From the NCBI GenBank assembly GCA_001404055.1, contig CXTY01000016.1, positions 149,523 to 213,522 of the forward strand: a DNA stretch of 64,000 nt, in the 5' to 3' direction. How positions within the stretch are numbered: position 1 is the stretch's first letter; each line of letters opens with the position of its first letter. The notes under the pieces are model-generated. The model made no database searches and had not been told where the DNA came from. It worked only from the letters and a program-made list of their open reading frames with translations. Both the position numbers and the translations under genes were made by a program. This DNA is from Roseibium album (GTDB taxonomy: Bacteria; Pseudomonadota; Alphaproteobacteria; Rhizobiales; Stappiaceae). Shown in pieces: positions 1 to 8,929 of the stretch.

Positions 1-986
1 CGGCGATGTCAGGGATCATGGGTGGCGAAATCGTCATGCTTGGCCTGATTGCACTGCCCCAGATGATGCGCCTTGGATATGACCGCAAACTTGCCATCGG
101 CATCATCTGCGCTGCCGGAGCTTTGGCCACCCTCATACCGCCGTCTGTCGTCCTGATCGTCTACGGTCTTGCGGCCCAGGTCTCAATCACCAAGCTCTTC
201 GCGGCTTCCGCTGTGCCAGGGTTGATCCTGGCCTCGCTTTACATCGCCTACATATTGATCCGTGTGCGCCTCAAGCCGGAGATGGCGCCAATCTACGACA
301 TTCCGGAGACCGGCCTGCCATTCTTTCAACGTCTGAGGTTCCTGAAAGGGATCGTGTTGCCGGGCCTTTTGATCGGTACTGTTCTGGGCGTTATCTACTC
401 CGGAATTGCCACCGTAACCGAAGCGGCAGCTGTTGGGGCTGTGGGCGCAATTGTCGTCGCCGGTATTCGCAAGGAACTGACCTGGACCATGGCACGTGAT
501 GCCATGCGGCAGACCGTCCTGACTGTCGGTTCAATCATCTGGCTCGTGCTGGGCGCTGTGTCTCTTATCGGCATTTACAACCGCATCGGCGGTGGAGAGT
601 TCCTGCGCGGCATACTTACGTCGCTCGATATCGGGCCGATCTGGGTAATCGTGGTGATGATGCTTATCGTCATGGTGCTCGGCACGTTCCTTGAGTGGAT
701 CGCCATCATTTTCATTACCGTTCCGATCTTTGCTCCGGTGGTCGTCGACCTGGGTTTCGATCCAGTGTGGTTCGGTGTGCTCTTCGCGATGAACATCCAG
801 ATGTACTACCTCTCGCCGCCGTTTGGTCCCGCGTGTTTCTTCCTGAAGTCCGTGGCGCCCAAAGAGGTGCAGCTTCAAGAGATTTTCGTCGCTGTCCTGC
901 CCTTCATCGCGCTGCAAGCGGTCGGCCTCTTCCTTGTCCTGTTTAACCCCGAGCTCGCGCTCTGGCTGCCCTCGATACTCGATTGA
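1..986 (+). CDS. TRAP transporter large permease (DctM family), 5' truncated
   Basis: C-terminal part (about 327 residues) of a TRAP large membrane subunit, which carries Na+-coupled uptake of an organic or sugar acid captured by a periplasmic binding protein. The reading frame is already open at the window edge, so the true start lies outside. Many hydrophobic helices are visible, with family-typical stretches such as ATLIPPSVVLIVYG and the late YYLSPPFGPACFFLKS segment seen in DctM proteins. It is followed within about 20 bases by a small membrane protein and then by sugar-acid catabolic enzymes, so the transported substrate is probably the sugar acid they degrade. That substrate assignment is inference. 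Confidence 0.9.
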   Translation, partial: AMSGIMGGEIVMLGLIALPQMMRLGYDRKLAIGIICAAGALATLIPPSVVLIVYGLAAQVSITKLFAASAVPGLILASLYIAYILIRVRLKPEMAPIYDIPETGLPFFQRLRFLKGIVLPGLLIGTVLGVIYSGIATVTEAAAVGAVGAIVVAGIRKELTWTMARDAMRQTVLTVGSIIWLVLGAVSLIGIYNRIGGGEFLRGILTSLDIGPIWVIVVMMLIVMVLGTFLEWIAIIFITVPIFAPVVVDLGFDPVWFGVLFAMNIQMYYLSPPFGPACFFLKSVAPKEVQLQEIFVAVLPFIALQAVGLFLVLFNPELALWLPSILD

Positions 987-1003
987 GGCGAAAGGAGATG
1001 AAC

Positions 1004-1165
1004 ATGTCTGACAAAGACCTCACCCGTCAGGAGGAAGAACTCTCGCTCTCGGAATTCGAGGGCGAGGAGCGCCAAGACGGACATGATTTTGGCAACTGGC
1101 CCGAATTTGCAGGCCTCCTCTTTACGGTTTTCGTAGCCTGGTTGATTTTCTTTTTTCGTGGATAG
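1004..1165 (+). CDS. small single-span membrane protein
   Basis: About 53 residues: an acidic, charged N-terminal half and one hydrophobic segment at the C-terminus (LLFTVFVAWLIFFFRG). The ATG at 1004 is chosen because GGAG lies about 7 bases upstream; ATGs at 983 and 998 are too close to or upstream of that site. It sits between the TRAP permease and the dehydratase gene with only a few bases on each side, so it is almost certainly cotranscribed. I do not recognise the family. It could be a small accessory protein of the transporter or simply an unannotated operon passenger. Confidence 0.6.
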   Translation: MSDKDLTRQEEELSLSEFEGEERQDGHDFGNWPEFAGLLFTVFVAWLIFFFRG

Positions 1166-1169
1166 TTGA

Positions 1170-2903
1170 ATGAGTAAAAAAACACCCCAGACCCTGCGCT
1201 CCGCGCGTTGGTTTGCACCTGACGATTTACGAAGTTTCGGCCATCGTTCACGGATGATGCAGCTTGGCTATGCCGAGGAGGATTTCCGCGACAAACCGGT
1301 TATTGGCGTCCTGAACACATGGTCCGAACTCAACACCTGCCACAGCCATTTTCGTGAGCGGGTGCAAGACGTCAAACGCGGCGTTGCGCAAGCGGGAGGA
1401 TTTGCCGTCGAAATGCCGTCGCTCTCGGTGGATGAAAGTTTCACCAAACCGACTTCAATGCTCTACCGCAACATGCTCGCCATGGAGACCGAAGAAACGA
1501 TCCGCGCCCACCCACTTGATGGCGTTGTGCTCATGGGCGGTTGCGACAAGACAACACCGGGCCTTGTGATGGGCGCGATCTCGGCTGGCGTGCCGATGAT
1601 CTACCTGCCTGCCGGTCCCATGTTGCGGGGAAACTATGCAGGCAAGGTTCTTGGCTCCGGTTCGGACGCCTGGAAATACTGGGACGAACGCCGCGCGGGC
1701 AACATATCGGACCAGGATTGGCTCGGCGTACAAGGTGGTATCGCACGCTCGGCAGGAACCTGCATGACCATGGGCACCGCCTCCACCATGACAGCGATTG
1801 CCGACGCCATGGGGCTGACGCTCCCGGGAGCTTCCTCTATTCCGGCTGTGGACAGCAACCATCAACGCATGTCCGCTGCGTGTGGCCGCCGTATCGTTGA
1901 GATGATCTGGGATGACGTGACCCCCGATCAGATCGTGACGAGTGCTGCTTGCCGCAACGCGGCCATCGTTGCCATGGCCACCGGGTGTTCAACCAATGCC
2001 GTTGTCCACCTCATCGCCATGGCGCGTCGCGCCGGAGTTGCTCTTACTCTTGAAGACCTCGATGACTTGGGCCGCACGACGCCGCTTCTTGCCAATGTCC
2101 GCCCGTCAGGCAAGGACTATCTGATGGAGGATTTCTACTACGCCGGCGGGCTGCGTGCACTGATGAAACAGCTAGAGGATCGTCTGGATTGCACTTGCCT
2201 GACAGTAACAGGCAAGACAATGGGCGAAAATCTCGAAGGGGCCGAAGTCTATAATCACGATGTAATCCGTCCGCTCGACAATCCGGTCTATCAGGAAGGT
2301 TCTCTGGCAGTTCTCAAGGGTAATTTGTGCCCAACCGGCGCAGTCATCAAACCTGCGGCTTGTGATCCCAAGTTTCATATCCATGAAGGACCCGCACTGG
2401 TCTTTGACAGCTATCCGGAGATGAAAGCCGCAATTGACGATAAAAATCTGGATGTCACCGCCGATCATGTGCTGGTGCTGCGCAACGCTGGCCCACTAGG
2501 CGGTCCTGGTTTCCCCGAGTGGGGCATGCTGCCAATCCCGAAAGCACTCATAAAACAGGGTCATCGCGACATGTTGCGCATTTCGGACGCACGCATGTCG
2601 GGCACTTCATATGGTGCTTGTGTGTTGCATGTCAGCCCAGAGAGCTACGTGGGTGGCCCGCTTGCTTTGCTTAAATCTGGCGACATCATTCGGTTGGACC
2701 TGGAAAAGCGTTCGCTCAACATGCTTGTCCCCACTGAAGTATTGGCTGAGCGCCGTAGAGCCTTGAGGCCCCCTGAACCCCGTTATGAACGCGGATACGG
2801 CTACATGTTCTCGCGCCATGTCACTCAGGCCGATCAAGGCTGTGACTTCGATTTCCTGCAATCAGATTTCGGCAAAACCGCCGGCGAACCCGATATTTTC
2901 TAA
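1170..2903 (+). CDS. IlvD/EDD-family sugar-acid dehydratase (L-arabinonate dehydratase-like)
   Basis: A 577-residue Fe-S dehydratase that converts an aldonic acid to its 2-keto-3-deoxy derivative. The three cysteines expected to hold the Fe-S cluster are seen at about 57 (NTCHSH), 125 (GGCDKTTPG) and 198 (SAGTCMTMG). Length and sequence resemble the pentonate/arabinonate branch of the family rather than biosynthetic IlvD. The context (TRAP permease upstream, a dioxovalerate-type dehydrogenase two genes downstream) fits non-phosphorylative pentose-acid degradation to 2-oxoglutarate. The exact substrate (L-arabinonate, D-xylonate or another aldonate) cannot be read from sequence alone. Confidence 0.85.
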   Translation: MSKKTPQTLRSARWFAPDDLRSFGHRSRMMQLGYAEEDFRDKPVIGVLNTWSELNTCHSHFRERVQDVKRGVAQAGGFAVEMPSLSVDESFTKPTSMLYRNMLAMETEETIRAHPLDGVVLMGGCDKTTPGLVMGAISAGVPMIYLPAGPMLRGNYAGKVLGSGSDAWKYWDERRAGNISDQDWLGVQGGIARSAGTCMTMGTASTMTAIADAMGLTLPGASSIPAVDSNHQRMSAACGRRIVEMIWDDVTPDQIVTSAACRNAAIVAMATGCSTNAVVHLIAMARRAGVALTLEDLDDLGRTTPLLANVRPSGKDYLMEDFYYAGGLRALMKQLEDRLDCTCLTVTGKTMGENLEGAEVYNHDVIRPLDNPVYQEGSLAVLKGNLCPTGAVIKPAACDPKFHIHEGPALVFDSYPEMKAAIDDKNLDVTADHVLVLRNAGPLGGPGFPEWGMLPIPKALIKQGHRDMLRISDARMSGTSYGACVLHVSPESYVGGPLALLKSGDIIRLDLEKRSLNMLVPTEVLAERRRALRPPEPRYERGYGYMFSRHVTQADQGCDFDFLQSDFGKTAGEPDIF

Positions 2904-2912
2904 AGGCCACCC

Positions 2913-3638
2913 ATGACAGACTACATTCTCTCCGACGAGACACGCGCAAAATTCAAAAAGGTCTCCACGGCATCCATTGCCACTGCCCTGTTCAAACGTG
3001 GTCTGCGAAACCAGTTCATTCAGGGTGCCTCTCCTTGCGGACCGCAAAAGGAGAACATGGTCGGCCAGGCATTCACGCTCCGATACATTCCTGCACGCGA
3101 AGATCGTAATCCGATCACAGTCTTCCGCAATGCCGACCACCCACAGCGTGTCGCAGTCGAGAGCTGCCCTGAGGGCTGGGTTCTGGTCATGGACGGGCGA
3201 AAGGATGCACGGGCAGCCTCTGCCGGCTCAATCCTTGTTACCCGTCTTGCCGTCAGAGGTTGCGCAGGTGTTGTATCCGATGCAGGCTTTCGTGACGTTG
3301 AAGGCATTGGCAAGCTCGATATGCCGGCCTATTGCGCCAACGCCTCTGCGCCCACAAACCTAACGCTGCATGAGGCACTCGACATTAACCTGCCGATCTC
3401 CTGCGGAGATGCACCAGTCTTTCCCGGTGATGTTCTCGTCGGAGACCGCGACGGTGTAATGGTCATCCCTTCAGAACTCGCAGAAGAAATCTGCGCCGAG
3501 TGCAGCGGCATGGAAACCTTCGAGGAATTCGTACTTGAGCAGGTCGAAGCAGGGGCAGAAATCATAGGCCTCTATCCCTGCACCAAAGAAGAAAACCAGA
3601 AAAAATACGAAGAGTGGCGCGCGAAAACCGGCCGCTGA
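2913..3638 (+). CDS. RraA-like family protein (HMG aldolase fold)
   Basis: 241 residues of the RraA/HMG-aldolase fold, with the conserved Asp/Arg-Asp cluster in VSDAGFRDVEG (about 122-131) that binds the divalent metal and keto acid in this family. Despite the family name, most members are not RNase E regulators but aldolases or dehydratases acting on short keto acids. It begins 9 bases after the dehydratase stop and precedes the semialdehyde dehydrogenase, so it occupies the slot of the 2-keto-3-deoxypentonate-processing enzyme. Whether it dehydrates this intermediate (to 2,5-dioxovalerate) or cleaves it (to pyruvate plus glycolaldehyde) is undecided. Confidence 0.8.
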   Translation: MTDYILSDETRAKFKKVSTASIATALFKRGLRNQFIQGASPCGPQKENMVGQAFTLRYIPAREDRNPITVFRNADHPQRVAVESCPEGWVLVMDGRKDARAASAGSILVTRLAVRGCAGVVSDAGFRDVEGIGKLDMPAYCANASAPTNLTLHEALDINLPISCGDAPVFPGDVLVGDRDGVMVIPSELAEEICAECSGMETFEEFVLEQVEAGAEIIGLYPCTKEENQKKYEEWRAKTGR

Positions 3639-3705
3639 ACGAACCTAATCAGCGCACTGCTTAACGAGCACACTCCTCCCGAATTACTGCCAAGGATACA
3701 CTTCC

Positions 3706-5220
3706 ATGACTTTCACGCCTCACGGCAAACATCTCATTGCCGGCCAGTGGATTGCCACAAAGACGACGTTTCAATCCGAGCCTGCCCATGGATTGGCGCA
3801 TGATTATTCCGTTGGCACTCCAGAACTTGTCGACCAGGCATGCAGAGCCGCCGAAGAAGCTTTCTGGACTTACGGATACTCTTCACGTGAAGATAGGGCG
3901 AAATTCCTGAACGCCATCGCTGACGAGATCGAAGCGCGCGCTGAGGCGATCACACAGGTCGGCAGCGAGGAAACCGGTCTTCCCGAGGCCCGCCTTCAGG
4001 GCGAGCGCGGACGCACGATGGGCCAACTACGTCTGTTCGCCGAACATATCCTCAAGGGCGATTATCTCGACCGCCGTCACGATGCAGCCCTGCCTGACCG
4101 TCAGCCGCTGCCACGGCCTGATATCCGATTGATGCAGCGCCCCGTGGGCCCGGTTGCGGTCTTTGGCGCGTCGAATTTTCCCTTGGCATTCTCGGTGGCA
4201 GGAGGCGACACCGCCTCCGCGCTCGCCGCCGGCTGTCCGGTTGTGGTCAAAGGCCACTCCGCGCACCCCGGCACGGGAGAAATCGTCGCCGAAGCTATTG
4301 ATGCGGCCATAAAGTCATGCGGCGTTCATCCGGGCGTCTTTTCGCTCATCCAGGGCGGTAGGCGCGACGTCGGCCAAAGCCTTGTCCAGCACCCCTTAAT
4401 CAATGCGGTGGGTTTCACCGGTTCGCTGGCTGGCGGTCGCGCACTCTTTGATCTTTGTGCGCAACGCTCCGAACCAATCCCATTCTTCGGCGAGCTTGGC
4501 TCGGTGAACCCGATGTTCTTTCTCCCGGTCGCAATGGCCACACGCGGGGCCCAGATAGCTGAGGGTTGGGCAGCATCATTGACGATGGGCGCCGGTCAAT
4601 TTTGCACCAATCCAGGCGTCAGCGTGATCATCGACGGACCAGGCACCGAGGCTTTCATGGAAGCAGCAACCAAAGCCCTGGCGCTCATCGGCGCGCAAAC
4701 CATGCTCACTGACGGGATTGCAGGCGCCTACCGGTCTGGCCGAGAGCGTATCAAAAGCACAGCGGGCGTGCAGGAACTGCTGACATCCTCTTGTGACATG
4801 CGCAACGCAACGCCTTACCTCTTTTCAACGACGGGTAAGAGGTGGCTCGAAAATGAGGCACTCGGAGAAGAAGTTTTTGGTCCGCTCGGACTGATCGTAC
4901 ACGTAGAGAACAAGGAAGAAATGCTTTCAGTTGCAAGGTCTCTAACGGGCCAGTTGACGACTACAATCCACATGGACGACGCCGACGCTAGTTTTGCCCA
5001 GGCGCTGCTACCAATCCTCGAACGCAAGGCTGGTCGCCTTCTCGCAAATGGCTTCCCGACAGGCGTGGAAGTCTGCGACAGCATGGTTCATGGCGGACCT
5101 TACCCTGCCTCCACCAACTTTGGCGCTACGTCTGTTGGCACCATGGCCATTCGGCGCTTCCTGCGCCCTGTGAGCTACCAAAACATTCCGCACAATGTTT
5201 TGCCACAAGATTTGCTTTAG
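3706..5220 (+). CDS. aldehyde dehydrogenase, 2,5-dioxovalerate (alpha-ketoglutarate semialdehyde) dehydrogenase type
   Basis: 504-residue NAD(P)-dependent aldehyde dehydrogenase. Visible features: the coenzyme-binding Lys at about 182 (VVVKGHS), the general-base Glu at 263 (FFGELGSVNP) and the nucleophilic Cys at 300 (GAGQFCTNPG). The ELGSVNP signature and length match the NADP-dependent ketoglutarate semialdehyde dehydrogenase group, the last step of non-phosphorylative pentose, hydroxyproline and hexarate degradation. It ends the catabolic operon; the next gene is convergent. If the RraA-like protein acts as an aldolase, glycolaldehyde would be the alternative substrate. Confidence 0.85.
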   Translation: MTFTPHGKHLIAGQWIATKTTFQSEPAHGLAHDYSVGTPELVDQACRAAEEAFWTYGYSSREDRAKFLNAIADEIEARAEAITQVGSEETGLPEARLQGERGRTMGQLRLFAEHILKGDYLDRRHDAALPDRQPLPRPDIRLMQRPVGPVAVFGASNFPLAFSVAGGDTASALAAGCPVVVKGHSAHPGTGEIVAEAIDAAIKSCGVHPGVFSLIQGGRRDVGQSLVQHPLINAVGFTGSLAGGRALFDLCAQRSEPIPFFGELGSVNPMFFLPVAMATRGAQIAEGWAASLTMGAGQFCTNPGVSVIIDGPGTEAFMEAATKALALIGAQTMLTDGIAGAYRSGRERIKSTAGVQELLTSSCDMRNATPYLFSTTGKRWLENEALGEEVFGPLGLIVHVENKEEMLSVARSLTGQLTTTIHMDDADASFAQALLPILERKAGRLLANGFPTGVEVCDSMVHGGPYPASTNFGATSVGTMAIRRFLRPVSYQNIPHNVLPQDLL

Positions 5221-5280
5221 AGAATAACCAAATCGCGGGGCAGCAGAGTTTCCATTGGCGACTCGAACTCCCGGATCGGA

Positions 5281-6900
5281 TCAATCCTCTTCAGCTTCGA
5301 TTCCGGATTTGTCATCCAGAGAGACGAGCGGACTTTGCGACGTGATGACATTGAGATGCAAACGAATGCGCCACAAATGATAGGTCACTCTATAAAGCCA
5401 TCTGAGCGCATCCAGCCTGATCCAGACAGTTTCGACAGAAACCTTGTCCGACGCGACCTCCATCATGAGCGCATCACGTCGAATTTGGCGTTGGTTTCGA
5501 ATGAGAATATGAAGCCGTTGCAACTGACGTTCACACGCAGCTGTATTTGTTGGAGTGGTGTGATTCTTCGTCACCGCCTCAAGGATGGCGGCTAGACGTT
5601 TCAATCGGTGATCCTGTGAAAGTTCTCTGATCCGCGCGGTCTGATCGCACCGGTAGAGCAACCTACCCAGGTGATCCAGAACATGAAACATACCCTTCAT
5701 CTGGTTCAACAGGTTCGCGTCTTCCTTTGGAACATCAATTCGGTCGAGAAAGTCCCTTGTCTCCAAAATAGCAGCTTGCAGTGTCTCTCTGCTATGGTCC
5801 TCAGCAGCCTCGACAGACACACCGAGTTTGTTACGAAGGTGATCGACAACTGCACTGGAGAGATTGCTGACGGTTTTCCAGGCCAGTAACACCGCTGCAT
5901 TTGGATCGCGCAAAACCATCGCATCCAATGATCTGGTTAGCGTTGAACCTTTTTCGGGAACAATATTTTCGATCAATCTGGCGAACGGTCGAGCGAATGG
6001 CAAAATCAGAACAACCCCCAGAAAATTGAAGAAACTGTGAAATGCAACAAGCGCAATTTGCGCGTTTCCGGTTCCCACCCACGGGGCGACGAAGGCGCTA
6101 AACGGCGTAAGAAGAAAGAAAGCCATTCCACCTGTCATGAAGTTGTAGATCACATGAGCGTAGCCTGTCCTTTTAGCCATGGTTCCACCGCCAAGTGTCG
6201 CCAAGGCGGCGGTAAACGTGGTCCCGACGTCCATGCCAATCACCAGAGATGCGGCTTGGGGAAAATTTATTGCGCCTGCCCCAAGAGCCGCGAGCGCCGT
6301 TACCACCCCTGCACTGGATGATTGCGTCACCAGTGTAATTAACACCCCGGCAAACACGAGCTGCAGCCTGCCGACTATTGTATCGGGTGGAAAATCAACG
6401 GGTGTAACGACACCGCTAAAGGCATCAAGTCCGTCTTTCATGCTCTCAATGCCGATGAAAATAAGACAAAACCCTGCAATGGCCTGACCTGCATGTGCGA
6501 GATTTCCCCGAACTGTCAGCCTCAAAACCGCCCCAACAAAGACGAAGGGTAACGCGACCTGGCCCAAATCAAGCTTGAAGCCAAGGACCGCAACAATCCA
6601 ACCGGTCAGGGTAGTGCCGACGTTTGCGCCGAAGATAATTCCAAGTGCCTGAGGAAAAGTGAGTAAACTTGAGGCGACAAACCCCACCGCAGCGACAGTT
6701 GTCGCGCTGGACGACTGAATGACGGCTGTTGTCAGCGCGCCCGTTGCTGCTCCTGACACAGGTGTTGAAGTAAAACCTGCCAGCACCCGACGCATTCGGC
6801 GACCAGCGATCGCCTTCAACCCATCGGTCAATAACAGCATGCCGATCAGGAACAATCCGACACCGCCAAGAGCAGACAAAAAACTAAAAGTCATAGCCAA
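5281..6900 (-). CDS. Na/Pi cotransporter family protein with C-terminal PhoU-like domain
   Basis: 539 residues. The N-terminal membrane half (about 1-320) contains the duplicated QSSS signature of the Na+/phosphate symporter family (QSSSATT and QSSSAGV). The C-terminal about 200 residues are soluble, helical and charged, as in the PhoU-like tail of bacterial members. Predicted role: sodium-coupled phosphate movement across the inner membrane. It is a single gene, convergent with the aldehyde dehydrogenase gene and followed upstream by a GNAT gene on the same strand. No phosphate-regulon site was recognised in front of it. Confidence 0.9.
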   Translation of the reverse strand: MAMTFSFLSALGGVGLFLIGMLLLTDGLKAIAGRRMRRVLAGFTSTPVSGAATGALTTAVIQSSSATTVAAVGFVASSLLTFPQALGIIFGANVGTTLTGWIVAVLGFKLDLGQVALPFVFVGAVLRLTVRGNLAHAGQAIAGFCLIFIGIESMKDGLDAFSGVVTPVDFPPDTIVGRLQLVFAGVLITLVTQSSSAGVVTALAALGAGAINFPQAASLVIGMDVGTTFTAALATLGGGTMAKRTGYAHVIYNFMTGGMAFFLLTPFSAFVAPWVGTGNAQIALVAFHSFFNFLGVVLILPFARPFARLIENIVPEKGSTLTRSLDAMVLRDPNAAVLLAWKTVSNLSSAVVDHLRNKLGVSVEAAEDHSRETLQAAILETRDFLDRIDVPKEDANLLNQMKGMFHVLDHLGRLLYRCDQTARIRELSQDHRLKRLAAILEAVTKNHTTPTNTAACERQLQRLHILIRNQRQIRRDALMMEVASDKVSVETVWIRLDALRWLYRVTYHLWRIRLHLNVITSQSPLVSLDDKSGIEAEED

Positions 6901-6939
6901 AGGCTATCTGATCAAACAAGCACCAGCAAATTGGGACGA

Positions 6940-7425
6940 TTACAGGGTGTCTAAGCGAAACTTCAAAAATTTCGCACCTTCATAGTCTATTTCACTGACA
7001 AATATCGCGCCTATCCTTTTGAGCGCGCCGAGGTTTTTGCGAGAAGGCGGCAAGAGGAAAGTGACGAATGGAATTCGCTCATCCGTAACCGCAAAATCGA
7101 TTGCCTTTTTCGATATGCGAGCGCCAATTCCAAAGCGGTCCGGCTTTAGCACCAGACCGTAATCCCATTCATCGCCCTCTTTCTGGAAGCCACCCCAGCC
7201 AACATAATCGCCATTACACAGAATTGCCCAGTGCCCGAGCCCGTCACGTCGCCAGCACTCTTCCTTGGCAGCAACAAACCTGGAAACGGCTTCCTGGTCC
7301 CATTGAAAGGTCAGCAGCGGCATGTGTTCTGCCACGCGCGGGTCAGACATATGCGTTGTTAGTTCATCCGGTGAAATTTCCGGCAACCGAACAAATGTGA
7401 TTTCAGATTTCGGCGAAATGCCCAT
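6940..7425 (-). CDS. GNAT-family N-acetyltransferase
   Basis: About 161 residues from the ATG at 7425 (MGISPKSEITF). An upstream extension to 7509 is open but looks non-coding (Arg/Cys-rich, low similarity to the fold). The body shows a RimJ/RimL-like layout: an N-terminal MSDPRVAEHMP region, a central GHWAILCNGDYVGWGGF strand pair, and a late region ending in KNLGALKRIGA before the last strand. Substrate unknown. It reads toward the Na/Pi transporter gene, with about 39 bases between. Confidence 0.75.
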   Translation of the reverse strand: MGISPKSEITFVRLPEISPDELTTHMSDPRVAEHMPLLTFQWDQEAVSRFVAAKEECWRRDGLGHWAILCNGDYVGWGGFQKEGDEWDYGLVLKPDRFGIGARISKKAIDFAVTDERIPFVTFLLPPSRKNLGALKRIGAIFVSEIDYEGAKFLKFRLDTL

Positions 7426-7687
7426 GTATGTGTTTGCCCTGCAGTTGTTTACCCGGCGAGATGCACGAGATTGCCTTTGACAATCAAGAGGTCGGCGAAA
7501 CAAAGGCAATCACGATATGGTGGGTCTGCATGAGTGTCGTTTGTTTTACTCCGGCCCAAGCCAGATCGACCCAATTAGGTCAATCAGCTTTAAGGCTGGT
7601 CAACATCATCGACACGCCGGGGGGGGCCTACCAGTAACTTCATTCTTTCGTTAAATAATTAACCTTGATTGGAAGACATATTGAAGA

Positions 7688-7703
7688 TGTGACATACATC
7701 ACT
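7688..7703. promoter_or_regulatory. CRP/FNR-family-like palindrome
   Basis: TGTGA-CATACA-TCACT, one base from the TGTGA-N6-TCACA consensus of CRP-type regulators, about 100 bases upstream of the HExxH gene start. Consensus match seen directly; occupancy is inference. Confidence 0.45.
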
Positions 7704-7801
7704 GCATCGACAATGCGTATAAACTCATAATTTCCGTAACGTTAAATGAATTCTGTATGGTTTTTATATATTGCGTACAGAATGTTACAGGAAACGACAT
7801 C

Positions 7802-8272
7802 ATGAGTATTCAAATCAATATTGGCGACCACGTTAGTCCGAAGGTTGGTTACGTCACTGTTCCTGCAAATCATCGCGCGATGTTCCGCTGGTCACGAACA
7901 AGAGCAAAGTCAATTGCCCGCAACATTGCGACCGCAAACACATATTTTACCAGCCTGCCTGGCGGGCGGACACTGACCGCTTTGCTTGGCGATAATACGA
8001 TCTGGATCAACTACAACGCCACATTCGGATACTATGGAGAGACCAATTTCGTCGGTGGAAAGGAAATTGCCATCGGCAACAAGGCCATCCGTATTGGTAG
8101 ATGGACCGTTTTGGCCACAATTATCCATGAACTTGCCCATGTGAACGGTGCAACGGGCGCTGGACACGACGCTGAACAAGCCATTTTGGAATGTGGTCTC
8201 GGGTCTGCTGCTGAGCGACGAACTGGTGTTGACGATCCAAGAACACCCTATGATCCCAGTATTACCGGTTAA
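7802..8272 (+). CDS. small HExxH zinc-metalloprotease-like protein
   Basis: 156 residues from the ATG at 7802, which has AGGAA about 8 bases upstream; an upstream ATG at 7757 lacks a comparable site. A HELAH motif at 109-113 is followed by VNGATGAGHDAE, so a third ligand could be His122 or Asp123, giving a compact gluzincin/deuterolysin-like centre. No signal peptide is visible, so it is either cytoplasmic or secreted by a leaderless route. I do not recognise a named family. The next gene, 56 bases downstream, encodes a secreted TIMP-like protein, which suggests a functional pair. Confidence 0.65.
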   Translation: MSIQINIGDHVSPKVGYVTVPANHRAMFRWSRTRAKSIARNIATANTYFTSLPGGRTLTALLGDNTIWINYNATFGYYGETNFVGGKEIAIGNKAIRIGRWTVLATIIHELAHVNGATGAGHDAEQAILECGLGSAAERRTGVDDPRTPYDPSITG

Positions 8273-8328
8273 GTAGGATTGGAAATGGATCTGGTTCCTT
8301 CAAGATGGCTGGGGCCCGGGAGATGATG

Positions 8329-8748
8329 ATGAAACACGCAATTTTCACCACAGTCGCTGGTCTGGTGGCTCTTGCAGCCACCGCAGGCCAAGCGCAGGCT
8401 TGCCGTTGCAAGCAACCTGAAAACGCAATGGTCGCTTACTCCGAAGCTGACCTGGTGGTCTTTGGGAAAGTCGAAGAAATTTCCGGAGACCTGGCAACAA
8501 ACCAGGGACAAACGGTTCTGTTTCTTTCTGAAGCGACGTGGAAACACCCTCCTGGAAAAACGCTTCAAATCAATAATCGATCCACTTGCGCGGTCGATCT
8601 TGAAGTCGGTCAAAACTATCTGTTGTTCTTGCGCAAGCGGCCTGGAAAGATCGGTTTCATGGCCAACAAATGCTATGGAAATCTTGCTGGTGAGGCTGCC
8701 AAGAAAACTGCCAAACAACTGCCAAATGTTCAACAGGTCAATGATTAG
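8329..8748 (+). CDS. secreted TIMP/NTR-like protein
   Basis: 139 residues from the third of three consecutive ATGs, the one correctly spaced from GGGAG. A signal peptide (1-24, ending GQAQA) is followed immediately by Cys-Arg-Cys, so the mature protein would begin C-x-C, the hallmark of tissue inhibitors of metalloproteinases. Downstream, AYSEADLVVFGKV resembles the first TIMP strand, and Cys87 in STCAVDLEVGQNYLLF and Cys115 in NKCYGN match the partners expected for two disulfides. In animals the exposed N-terminal Cys chelates the protease zinc. Bacterial homologues exist but their roles are poorly known. It lies directly after a HExxH gene. Confidence 0.75.
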   Translation: MKHAIFTTVAGLVALAATAGQAQACRCKQPENAMVAYSEADLVVFGKVEEISGDLATNQGQTVLFLSEATWKHPPGKTLQINNRSTCAVDLEVGQNYLLFLRKRPGKIGFMANKCYGNLAGEAAKKTAKQLPNVQQVND

Positions 8749-8929
8749 AACCGTTTCAGACCTCTGAGCTTACAGTCTTGGTGGCGACAATGGCCAATAC
8801 TCCAATCCAAGCGAATTCCTCTTCGCAAATTTGCGTCTTGCGTCCTCTTTACAATTTCATCTCGGCAAGCCCGCCACAGTCACCTATATATGTTTTCGAT
8901 AGGTACCCGATCCACAGCCAAGACCTCAG

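Noticed and set aside
5254..5275. Possible tRNA T-arm (TTCGAGT)
   Set aside because: No matching stems and too little room between the genes for a tRNA.
7645..7670. CtrA site in TTAAATAATTAA
   Set aside because: The spacing between TTAA halves is 4, not 7.
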